Of a DNA stretch of 64,000 nt, positions 11,546 through 23,130 are shown in pieces (position 1 is the stretch's first letter; every line of letters starts with the position of its first letter). A program made the translations under genes and the position numbers. The notes beneath the pieces were generated by a model. It had not been told where the DNA came from. It saw nothing but the letters and a program-made list of their open reading frames with translations, and ran no database searches. Source of the DNA: Glebionis coronaria. Taxonomy: Eukaryota; Streptophyta; Magnoliopsida; Asterales; Asteraceae. The stretch is taken from the NCBI GenBank assembly GCA_025667525.1, contig CM046877.1, positions 618,402,580 to 618,466,579 on the forward strand, given 5' to 3'.

Positions 11546-12377
11546 GGTGTTTAGTGTGCCATTATTATTAGTATCGTGTTTGTGTGAGTAGTGCGTTTTA
11601 GCTTTTCATTTTTTTGGAAAACGTGAATATCGTACATACTCATTTTTGTTATTTTTCCTTATTATAGTATAATATCCAAATAAATCGTGTTTAGTTTTCC
11701 TAAATTAAACACAAAACAATCTTTACTATATTGTAGATATATTGGTTTTCGTTTTTCTTGTGAATATATTATTACTATATTGTATCTACATAAGAACAAT
11801 AAATATACTAGTACTCCAAAAGCGTGAAAACGCAACCTTGATTCGGGATTTCATCACTCGATCATTGTATTCGAATCTAAAGAAAAAATTTAAAGGCAAA
11901 ATAGATAAATACTTTCGTGAGGCTTAATTTTGATTAACACAAACTATAAGGTGGGTATAAGGCGGTTGTATTTCACGACCTAAAGGAAAAAGGCTCTTAA
12001 GTGCTTCGCGCCGCCTCGTTTCCTCCGCTTGCTTGTGCGTGTTTTGAGAAAGAGGGCTAATCGAGGGTTTGCCGCCCAAGTATTATCTACGTATATTATA
12101 TTTGCTTGTGTCTTCAAGATTAAACCCTCTTGAACGTTTTGGTGTTCCACCAACGTTCTAAAGTCATCGAGAACGTTCACTCCACGTGATCGTTTTCATT
12201 CTTTGAGGCTCCTTTAATCGAGAAAGTTGATTCGAGGGGAGATTTGTAGATTTGTGTCTACGTAATACATTCAAAAATCCAAAAAAATTAAAAAACAATC
12301 AAAAACAAAAAAAAATTGAAAAATCGAAAAACCGCAAAAAGAATCTTCTTTGCTACCACCCATTCTACGCTTAGTGC
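11546..12377 (+). other. Untranslated leader of the Athila-like element
   Basis: About 830 bases lie between the primer site and the gag start, with no convincing ORF. The run just before gag (12270-12330) is A-rich. A packaging signal would be expected here, but none can be identified by eye. Confidence 0.4.
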
Positions 12378-15300
12378 ATGCGCACTCGATCGAAGGATTA
12401 TTCCAATTCTAGCGAAGCTTCGAATCGACGCAATCGTAATCGAAGGAATCGACGACGTAGACGAGAATTAGAAACCGACGTTCCTAATATCGTTGTTGAA
12501 GAAACCGTAGAGGAGATGGCCGACAATCATTCGATGATGGAATTACTCCAAGCGCCCACCGAGGGTTATGGATACGCGATCGTAATTCCCGCTATCGAAG
12601 CGGAGAATTTTGAGATTAAGAGCGGAATGCTTTCGTTAATCCAAGCTACGAAGTTTTGAGGTCGTGAAGCCGATAATCCTCACGACCATATTCGGAATTT
12701 TGATCGTCTTTTAGCCACGAGCAAGTTTAAGAACGTCAACACCGATGTCGTCAAGCTTATGCTTTTTCCGTACTCGCTCGATGGTGCCACCAAGGATTGG
12801 TACGAGAAAGAGCCACCTAATTCGATAGTTACGTGGAAGGATCTCGTTTCCAAGTTCGTTAATTATTTTTTCCCACCGTCTAAGACAACGTTTTTCAAAA
12901 ACGAGATTACTAAATTTGAGCAAAAACCGAATGAATCTTTTAGAGACGTGTGGGATCGTTTTAAGGAATTGCTTAGGCAATGTCCTCACCATGGTTTTTC
13001 CGAATTGCACCAAATCGATACGTTTTACAACGGTCTTAATTTTCACGAACAAGACTCGTTGAATTCCGCCGCCGGTGGCACTTTTTGTGTAAGACTCCGA
13101 AAGATGCATTGATAATTATCGAAAACCGATCCAAGGTTTACCAACTCCGCAACGCACCGAGTGTTGCCAATGTCGCCAATGTTAGTAGTTCTAATCGCGA
13201 CATTGAGAGAGTTGATGCAAAAGTCGATAAGTTGACGAATGTGTTCACATCTTTTCTCGTTGAGATGCAAAAGAAAGACGCTCCCGCTACGGTGAAAGCG
13301 GTTGAGGTTTCGTGTACGTTTTGTGGTGGACCTCATAATTATTACGAGTGTGCGGCTACGGATGGCCAAACGTCGAATGTGAGTGCGTTAAATGGAAACA
13401 ACAATTTTCAAAATCAAAATAACGCGGGTCCATCACAACAAGGCAATTATAACCAAGGCAACAATTTTAATCAAAATCGAAACAATTTTCAAGGAAATAA
13501 TCAACAAGGAAATTTTTCGAATCAAAATCAAGGAGGTTATAATCAAGGTCGTAATATAACTTGGCAAAATCGAGACAATAACCAAAACTCGAATTTTTCA
13601 AACAACAATAATCAAGGCAACAATTTTTCAAGTGGGAATCAAGGAAATTTTCAAAGAAGTAATCAAAACCAAGGGAACTTTAATTCAAATCAAAATAGTT
13701 CGTCAAACGATTTTCAAAATTATATGAAAACGAATGAGGCTAATATGAGACGATTAGAGGGAGAAATTGGTACTTTGAAAAACGACTTTTCTAATACATT
13801 GAAATTGCAAAACACGAAGATTGAGCAAGGGCAAATTGATATAAAAAAGATGTTTTCGGCCATTATGAACAAAGCCTCGGGTTCGTCATCGAGTTCGTTA
13901 CCTAGTGACACTGTTGCTAATCCGAAGGAACAATGTAAAGCCGCCTCGTCTCGTGAGAAAGGTCGTGTGATTACCCCTAACCTTGAAGGATTCCGTGTTG
14001 TTTATCCCTCTCAAACCTCGACTTCTAAGACGTCTTCTTGTTCTAAAGTCGATGGGGTGAACGTGGTGACCAAGGAAAAGAGTGCACACCCTCGTGTACC
14101 TCAAATTCCATCCACGGTTCAAAAAGAGAGCTTTGTCGACCTTACCAAAGTAACCCTTGAAGAAACTTGTGCTTCAATCCTTCTTAAAAAACCCAAAAGG
14201 CGTATGCCGAGAAAGGAAAAGGATCCGGGCCAATTCCTACTACCTTGTGATTTTTCCGAGATTGAGGGATGTTTAGCCCTTGCCGATTTAGGTGCTAGCA
14301 TCAATCTCATGCCTCATTCTCTTTGGAAATTGATGAGATTGCCTTCGCTTACCCCCACAAACATGACAATCGAGCTTGCAAATTGTACTCCAGTTATACC
14401 AATTGGAATAACCGAAGATGTCTATGTTAGGATTGGAAAGTTTGTTTTTCCCGCGGATTTCGTTATATCTGATTACGAGTGTGACCCTAAATGTCCCATT
14501 ATTTTAGGCCGACCATTCTTATCAACGGCTCGAACCGTAATCGACGTTCACGAGGGGAGACTTACTATGAGATATGGGGATGAGAAAATAGACTTTTTCG
14601 CTAGAAAATCCCAAGGATTTAATGAGAATGAAAAAACCGAGGTTTCAAAACCTAATGATTCAAATTCTAATGATTTCAAAATGTTTACTTTAGCAGAAAG
14701 AATGAAGCTTGTTGCATGTTTTGAAAGAATTAAGAAAAACGGTTTTAAAGATGATGATTTTGATGATAAAGAATACGTGTACCTAATTCAAAAGGGTATG
14801 TGTAAATTTATGGATGAAAACTCACTTTGGGATGTTTTTAGCGAAACAAGTGAACCACCAATTCCGAAGGGCGACGTTAGTGCCATCACGAAAAAGACCA
14901 ATATGGGCTCGTCTTCACCACCTTCGAAGGACCACGTCTTTGAGGCTTCAACTTCTAACTCCATCGAAGTGCCTCCTTTGCCTAGCCCAACACCCGTTGA
15001 GGCTAAAGGGTTTATCGACATCGATCCTCTCGTCTTAGAAAAGTCACCTAAGCATAGTCATTCGACTTGTAAGACCATGGTTGTGAGTGCTAACATCGAC
15101 TCTTTCATTGACGATGACGATGGCGATTTTGCCGAGATTGATCACGTACTTAGAAATCCACATGCCATTTTTGATTCTCCTAAGAAGAAACATGTGAAGT
15201 ACGATGATTATGAGTTTGATCCCGAGATTGAGGAAATCATTAAACGAGAGCTAGCTCTTATGCCTTCACTTCCACCTACGAGTGAGGTCGATCTTTCCAA

Positions 15301-16222
15301 AATCGAGGATGAACTTAATGAGTTGGAACGTCTTATTTTCAATGACGAACCAACTCATGTGACCACTAAGAATCCCATTCTCGAGGAGTTACCTTATAAA
15401 CACTCCTCATTTGAGAATGACGTTTACCACATTCGTGAGGATCTAACTTATCAACGATCCCCACAAAAGAATGATGGTTTCGTGCTTGATCGTGATCTTT
15501 TCGAGAGAGTTTCTAAGATACTCAAGGAGGGGAATGATAAACCTTGGTTTGACAAGCCTATCTTTGATGAAGAAATCGATGAGATCGACGTTCATGAGGA
15601 TGACGAGTATGTTGACCCCGAGGGGGCGGTGTTCTTTATTGACAAACGTTTTGAGAACTTATATAATCCGCCACCCCCTCCTACCAAAGACTTAAATGTG
15701 AGGATTTTTAGCGCGACTAATTTTGAATTTGACACGCCAAATATTTTCGACATTATTCAATCGGGTTTTCATAAAGAGTTTTTGAACGATGAAAAAGGAA
15801 AAGATTTTAAAAATGTTTTAAATGATTTTTCTACAAGTTTAACTCCGTCATCACATCGTTTTATGAGTGCTACCACCTCGTCTACTCCTTTTAACGATGG
15901 TTGGTGTGGTCTTAGTGTGGGGGAAGCCCCTTATGTTCCCTCCCATTTCTCCACCGAGGACGAGATTTACGATCCCGGAATTGCTTGTAAAGGGAAATCT
16001 CGGTCTTCCACCGATGCAATAAATAGAAAATCTTTTCGTTTGCTTGGTGTGAGTCTACCTCGAGTAGCTCATATGTTTGACTTACCCATTGCCCCACCTT
16101 TCTACTTCTTATCTCTTTTCTTCTACCCCATTGGGGTTTGTGTTGAAGAAGCGTTGTTTCGTCTTTCATCTGAAAACGAAGACGCTATCTTTGACCCCGG
16201 TATACGTTTATCGGGTTTTTAA
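12378..16222 (+). pseudogene. gag-protease ORF with long acidic C-terminal extension
   Basis: The start ATG (12378) opens MRTRSKDYSNSS, like the MRTRS start of the Athila-like gag at 57807. The Gag core follows (MLFPYSLDGATKDWYEKEPP, about 12759), then a CX2CX3HX4C knuckle (CTFCGGPHNYYEC, about 13315), a roughly 110-residue Asn/Gln-rich tract (13390-13720), and an aspartic protease with intact LADLGASINLMP (about 14280) and ILGRPFLS. After the protease the frame stays open for about 1.6 kb (14600-16222). That part is rich in Asp, Glu, Ser and Pro and has no YxDD, DDE or RNase H motif. Breaks: a TGA at 12657-12659 (probably from CGA) and a 1-nt frameshift near 13084. I do not recognise the extension. 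Confidence 0.75.
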
Positions 16223-18082
16223 AGTACTCCACGTACTTTTGGGCATTGTTTATCATGTAAGCCCCATCAAAAATGACCATACCAAGATTATCCCTAAATG
16301 ATCACATTTATGGGGATTCGAGTCGAGCTTTTGACTCGGTTATCAAAAACAAGGTGCCTCGTGGGGGATTCTCATGCTTATCCTTGTACATATTATTGCT
16401 TTCTTAGTTAACGTAACGAGGGGACTTGTGCTCTTCCAACCTTTGTTTCGTGGTTGTTTGTGATTGTGATTCATTAGGTTCATCGTCATCATTGAAGCCT
16501 CTCGTGTTCGTTTTACGGATCACTCGAGCTTCGATCGTTGCCTTTGGAGATTCCGATATCCGATGATATCCTTTTATGTTCTAACGTTTATCTTATTAGC
16601 ATAATTCATAAACGACTTTTAGGTTATTCGTTTTACCCTTTCCATGCTCAAGATTAAGCATTCGACTTCGTCTCTAGTATGGGGGTGTTTACACCCCTAG
16701 ACTCGAAACATTGAGGACAATGTTTAGTTTTAGTATGGGGGGGTGAGTAGATACTTCACCTTGCTTACGTCACCACGCAATCCAATATTCATCTTTTTGT
16801 TATCGTTTTGTTGTAAATAAGGCTAAAAATGGCCAAATTTTAAAATTTTTCGTATTTTTCATAAGTGTTTAAGACACGAATGTAGGTTTTCCGATGGTGA
16901 GAATGAGAGTAATTTTTGACTCGACCGTGCGTGTTGAACACTTAGCTTCGATTCCTTAACTTTTTAGGCTAAGTCTCTTAAATGAGGACGAGAAATGATA
17001 GAGTTATTTATAAGTCTCGTAATCGTCACGATCTTATGTGTAGTAATTATTAGCTTATTCTCCCAACGCTTTTGCATAAATAATTGTTAATAAATATTGA
17101 TTTGGCGGTTTAGTCACTATTGTTGGTTTCTAATTTGTTTTGGTAGCTTCCATGTAATTAAATTGGGAAAACATTAAGGTATCGCCAGCGTCACGGTTTT
17201 GAAGTATTGGCACCCGAATAATCGAAAGCTTCACCCAATAATAAGATTTCAAGTGCTCACCTAAATTAAGCAAAAATTTGAAGCTCACAAGGCCAAAAAA
17301 TCTATGCCCAAATTGAAAGTGAATCAAGCCTTAATCTTCGAAGCTTTAAAGATCTAAAATTCGCTTTAGCGTGAGGATATACGTCTTTGGCTAATAAAAC
17401 CACCGATGAGGCGGATAATAAAAGGCAAGGCAAGACCGAAGTCATAATAAAAGCTTCATGGCGAAGTTGAATAAAAGATGGAGGTAAACCAAAGATAATA
17501 AGGCCCTTCCGTTAGGGGGCGTATAAAAGTCTTGGTAATAAGTCTCATGTTCAAAACCGTTATAAAACCGTGTTTATCGATCCTTCTTGTTGACTTAATT
17601 TTTTTTGACATCGTTGTCTATTAGGATGAATTAATAATTTAATGATTTTGGTTACACCGTTAAAACTCTATTTTTAGACCTAATCTCTATTCACGCATAA
17701 GTCAATGATGTATCCTCGTGATCATTAAGACAAAAATAAAATATAAGAGATACCAAGTAGGAATAAGGGAGTTTAGGTTCGTAATTAACACTCATGAGAT
17801 GTGATCGTGTTGCTAACTTATAATAACAATGATCTCGTTACACGCTTAGCATGGAATTGGGTGAAAATCGAGGACGACGAAATTATTTCTAACGAAGCAT
17901 TCACATGTTCTTGTTCTATGATCCCAAAAGTCACTATATCGTGATGAAAACAATACATTATGTCTAAAACACGTGTAGTAGCTTATTTAAATTTATGTCT
18001 TCAATAAATGTCATCATAAAATGAATTTTGGAAGTGCTACGATACTTAATTCTAGCATTGCGTGAGGACACGGCAATGGTTT
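16223..18082 (+). other. 3' untranslated part of the Athila-like element
   Basis: No coding region is seen in about 1.9 kb. Two extra copies of the polypurine-type motif AGTATGGGGG occur here, at about 16677 and 16732, before the true tract at 18083. The rest is of ordinary composition. Confidence 0.5.
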
Positions 18083-18094
18083 AGTATGGGGGAG
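18083..18094 (+). other. Polypurine tract of the Athila-like element
   Basis: AGTATGGGGGAG lies directly against the right LTR (starting at 18095). Its position and composition are those of the plus-strand primer of LTR elements. Confidence 0.75.
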
Positions 18095-21000
18095 TGATGA
18101 GACTGTAATTATACATAGTCTCATCGTCCAAATCGGGCTTAAAACGCTTAAAATATCATCAAAACACCCATATTTGTGCTTGTGTTTGTTCATTGTGTAT
18201 TTTAGGTACGGATATCGTGAATTCACCAAAAGATCAAAGGAATCAAGCAAAAACGAACACGGGAAACGAAGCCGCACAAAGAACCGGACCCGAATCATGA
18301 ATTTCCTTTGAAGTCCTTGAAGTTTGAAAATTTGGCAAAAATGACCCCTCAAGAATTAAAGACTTGTCATATTATACCCTTGAAATACTCAATTATTGCA
18401 TTAGGGTCCCTAATATTTCAAGATATTGCATTAAAGGTCCTTGAAGAATATCAAAATTACAAGAGAAGTCCTTGAATCAACTTTGAAAAACCTTGGTGCC
18501 AAAAATGACAAGTTGCTGAAAGTTATAAACAAAGGAAAGGGGTTTTGGCTGTTTAAAATGGGAAGTAGCAAGTTATTAAGAATTGGGGGACTAAAATCAT
18601 CAAACATCCAAACTCCCCTCACCCACTCACAGTCTGCCACCTCACCCCCACTCTCCCATCACCCAATCGGAACGCACCCAACACCCACGTCACCATTCCA
18701 CCATCCCTGCCTTTATTAAGTTAATAATCCTTTTAAACGGATTAAAAAATTGCTTAAACTGGCGCCTTTTCTCCTTAAACAACCACTGTTCACATTATTA
18801 TCCTATAAACCCTAAAACGTCCCCAGATCTTAATCACCTCAAAACAAAGGGTTTTCACCCCTAATACTCCAGATTCATAATTAACCCCCTTCTCACCTAA
18901 ACCCACCTCACAAATCACCCAACCCGTGACTCAATGGGCCCCCCCCCCCCCGGTCCTTCCCTGCTTCACTCTTTTTGGCAAAAAGAGAATATTACAGCAA
19001 TCAAACGGCTCCAACACTTTTCTTGGTCCCAAAGGTGTCCAATATACGTTCAAGATCAAAAGGACAACTGTCTCATCACATGGAGCTGTTTTTGACCAAT
19101 TTTCAGTCAAAAATTCAAAGGGTATTCTGGCCAAATCAGCAACTAGGGTTTAGTTAATTGTATTTTTTATTTACATTCTAGAATAGTCTGATAGCTAGTA
19201 TATATATGGGTGTCCTGTGCCCATATACATTGTTCCAGTTTTACTTTGTAATCTTTTTTAATGAAATAAAATAGTTAAAGTTTTCTTAATATATTATTTC
19301 AAAGTAATTATGAGTTCCCAAGTTAATACTTGTTTCTAGTTTAATATTCTTTTCATTGCAAGTTAGTTTAAAAAAGACGTTTTCAGATTTTCAGTCTTCA
19401 AGTTTTTGAGAGATAGTTTTAAAAAACTTGGATAAATCATTTTGGGGAAGTGAAAGTGGAACTAAAAAGATTTGATCCAAGGTTTTGTTTAAGTGTTATC
19501 AAATATTTTCAGTTCATTGGTTTCAAAGGTTTCAAGAAAGGAAAAATCAGTTTTTTTCATTTTTTTTAATTATTTTCTTAAGCTATAAGCTAGCTTAATT
19601 AATAAGCTAGCTTAATAGCTCATAGGATTTTGTACCAGGTCACTTTTTCCTTATTTTCTTCTTGGCAGGTCCTACGTTTCAAGGTTGAAGACATTGTATG
19701 CCTAGGGTCCTTGTTGGATTCCTGCAAAGGGCTTTCTCTACACTTTCAAAAGCTCTCCATAAGCTCCTTAAAAGCTCAGAACACCAACCTTTGGAAGGCA
19801 TTCAGCTGGTAAGAGGCTTTGAACCCCATTGGTATATTTTTCTTGAGTTTGATGTGATTTATGTGAGTTTTGAATGTAACCTGCTTAAGTGTTAATTTTC
19901 CAGTTAGTTCATGTTTAGATAGATTGATTATGCATGTTTAAGTTGATATAAATCAGATTTGAGTGAAATTAAACTAGTTTTCTTTGTTAATTTCTAGTTA
20001 CTGATTTTTAAGGGGTGTTTGGGCCTGCTTATTAAGTCAAGTAAGTGACATATATTTGGTTTAAAATAGCTTAAACACACTCCATTAGGGTAGTTATATT
20101 AAATTGGGTAATTGGTTTAAGTTTAGTGGGATTAATCAAGCAAATGCATGTTCAAAATTGGTAAGTATAGCTTAAAAATCAGAAACTCCTTTTTAAGCAT
20201 GATTTAGTGTAAGTTTGCCTTGAAATTTTGTTGCTTGCTAGATAATAGTGTATGTTAGGTTTCTATATAGCTTACAAATCATTTGGGTAGCTTGTGTACA
20301 AGATTTTGGCTTGTAAAATTCGAATTTGTGCCATTTGTGACAGCTTACTGTTCATCAGAACCTACAAGTTTTATCAGCAACTGATTTTGCCCTATTCTGT
20401 GTGATTTCGTTAAGTAGTTGTGTGTTTTTTGTGATTATATAGACTCCCTACACTCCACTGAGTGTAGGGGTGCCTTATTGTCCAAAATAAGCTAACACAA
20501 AAAGCTTTCCTAAGCTTATTCAGATTCTGTCTTACAACTAGCAGTGGGAACCAAGTTCCCACTGGTAGTACTTAAATTTCCACTGCTTGTGCTAAAGGAC
20601 AAAAGTCCACATATGTCACTATCAGTTTTCTCTTTTTTTTTGTCTTTAGTGAGGTAAAGTAGGACTTAGGACTTGATTCTAATTTCAGTATTTTTCTTAT
20701 TTTAATCTTGATTTTTCTGTTTATTTAATTTTTAAGTTACTGTTCATTTTATAATTTTTAGATTAAATAGCTATTTTTATTTACTTTTAATTAGGCTGTT
20801 TTTGTCTTTTAGTGGTAAAACTTTATATTTTTCAGTTTAAAATTTTTTCTTATATTTAGAAAATTAATTTAAGGTTTTTAGTTTAAGAAATATTTACTGT
20901 TCACTTTTTAATCATTTTTATTAATTAATTTAGTATAATTAGGGTTTAATTATTAAATTGTTTTGTCTTTTAGTGCAAACTTTTACATTTTTCAAACTTT

Positions 21001-21239
21001 TTCAATTTTCTACTGTTCATTAGTATAATTTAGGATTTTTAAAATTGTCAAATTAATTTTGGCATTATTTTATTATTTTTTATGATTATTTTAGTTTAAA
21101 AATAGTTTTTAGTGTTTTAAAAATAGAAAAATAGTTTTAAAAATTTAGGAAAAATACTTTTTAGTCTTTAAATAATATATGTGACTTATTAGTTCAATAA
21201 ATTAATATTTTGGTCATTTTGTTAATTATATTTTTTGGG

Positions 21240-22507
21240 TCTACTAGATGTAGATCTTGCACCACATGTTTCTTACGACGACGTTGTTGAGTTTCCAACG
21301 CCTTGATGCGATCAGCCAGAGGAAGAACAAACTCCCTTGTAAGCTTCCGATGTTGGTTTAAATCAGCTTCCAAACAAACCATCCGCTCATGGTACCTGCG
21401 CATAAGATCAAGCAAAGATATTAGTGTAGTAGGCTCCTCCGCCTGCCCACCAAGAGAACTTGGATCAGGGAAAGCATCATTGGAGCCCCAAGCAACATGT
21501 GGGTCAACCTGTGGAGTACGAGCATCAAACGGGATATCAGTCGAGTGTGGGGCAGGACTAGGAGGTGGAGTCTCCACAAATGGAGACCTTTGTGGGACTA
21601 AGGAAGGACCAGCCTTGGTAGGAGATGGTTTTTCAACCACCACCTCCTCAACTAGCTCCTCCTCTACCACAGGAGTGGCACCAACAGTAGGAGCCTCCTC
21701 CTCCATTGGGTCATCATCAATCACCACAAACTCAGGAGCCTCCTCCTCCTCACCCATAGGACCCTGAGCCAATCCCAACATGGCTTCAGTCAGGGGCCTC
21801 CAGTCCCCAGTAAACCCATTCATCATATTGTAATATACTTTAGCTGTAAGTTTAGATGGCACATGCTCAGTCCTATCACGAGGAATACAAACAAGGATTT
21901 GCTGAAGAAACCTAGGGTACATAAGAAACTTCTTTCTCGAACCAGCAGTAGACAAATTACTAACCATCCCCTCAAATATATAATGAGAAAAATTAAAAAC
22001 TCGACCCTAGGCTAAGCAGATAAGACCAGTAGCCAAAGGAGTAGGGAAAGCATCCCAACTCCCAGACTTGGGACTCATACAATGGATTAAAAAGTGAACC
22101 AGAAGCTTCCATTGAGGGGAAAACCTATTTTTCTGGAAGTTAAACTTCCCCCCATGTTCATAACCTATAGCAGCCATCCCCTCCAATACTTCCGAATTGG
22201 GGATTGATTCAACACCCCCCTCATCCTGAAGATGAAGAGAAGAGCGAATAGAAGCCTCATTTACCACATATGCACGTCCATCTATGGTAGCATGGAGTGC
22301 ACGTGGACGTCCAGCCACATTCACAAGTTGAGCAGACGCCCAAAATTGACGTATCACACTATCATATATGGTGGGACAGACAGTAAATGCAAACCTTAAG
22401 TTAGAAGCTTCAATGAAATCCAAGATGTCAGCAAAATGTTCACGATTTGGACCATCACCCAGATAAGCAACACGATTGTGAGCAGGTTGGTAAGCAAGAG
22501 CAGCCAT
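21240..22507 (-). pseudogene. Third ORF of the SIRE-like Copia (env-position ORF)
   Basis: The ORF starts at MAALAYQPAHNRVAYLGDG (ATG 22505-22507). It runs through QFWASAQLVNV and FSPQWKLLVHFLIHCM, meets a TAG at 22007-22009, and continues in frame with GRVFNFSHYIFEGM, then KFLMYPRFLQQIL, into an acidic, proline-rich tail. Proteins of this pattern (MAAL..., FWATA, SAQWKFLIHTL, KFLMYPRF) are found beside Copia polymerases in Asteraceae genomes and are often labelled longin- or synaptobrevin-like; that is from memory. I see no signal peptide or clear transmembrane segment, so 'envelope' describes position, not function. The 3' end runs into the 3'-terminal deletion and has lost its natural stop. 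Confidence 0.6.
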
Positions 22508-23130
22508 GGATCTTGATGAATGGATGGAAGAAGGATTGAGATTAGGGTGTAAAGAGTAGAAGCGGTTTTGTGTGTGTGTTAATTGTAATGAGTGAGTCAA
22601 GGGTGTATGTTGACCATATATAAAGAAAGTGGTAACTGTTCATTGACCCCTATTAATGGGGGGTTGCCCTTTCAAATTAAACCATAATTGCATAGTAACC
22701 ACTTGCCCTTTTTAACATAATAACCAACTCCCAATTAACATGCTGAATTCAAACTTGTAAATACCAGGAATGGGAGCGTTGACCAAAAGTCACAGCACAC
22801 AATGGTCAGACCAGGAGCAAAACGTGATTAACAAAGGACAAAATGAATGAACAGTATGCCAGACCAGTACCAGGAGCCAAACACCACTTGACATGGAAGG
22901 ATTTTAAACCACCAGAAGCCAACCAATTATAACTAGAAGCTGACCAAAGAGGACCAGACACCAGTCATGTAAGGCCATATCCACCAGAAGAGAGCAAAAA
23001 TCCTCCATCATAAGCACCACACACCTTCAGAACCAAGAAACGATGTTGTTAAATACTATCAATACGTTAGTCTGACCTTATATGTACACAAAGCCTCCCC
23101 TTAGGCTTTGCCTCCCCTCAATCCTAGACC
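22508..23130 (-). other. Spacer between pol and the third ORF
   Basis: About 620 bases without a coding frame. The repeated word ccag(a/g)a(g/c)cca in 22770-22990 gives it a skewed composition. The third ORF would need splicing or a separate promoter to be translated; I see no decisive signal. Confidence 0.4.

Noticed and set aside
13043..13369. Minus-strand ORF over gag
   Set aside because: Shadow of the plus-strand gag frame.
21240..22507. An integrated virus or true envelope gene
   Set aside because: Context is a Copia retrotransposon with both target-site duplications, and there is no signal peptide or membrane anchor.
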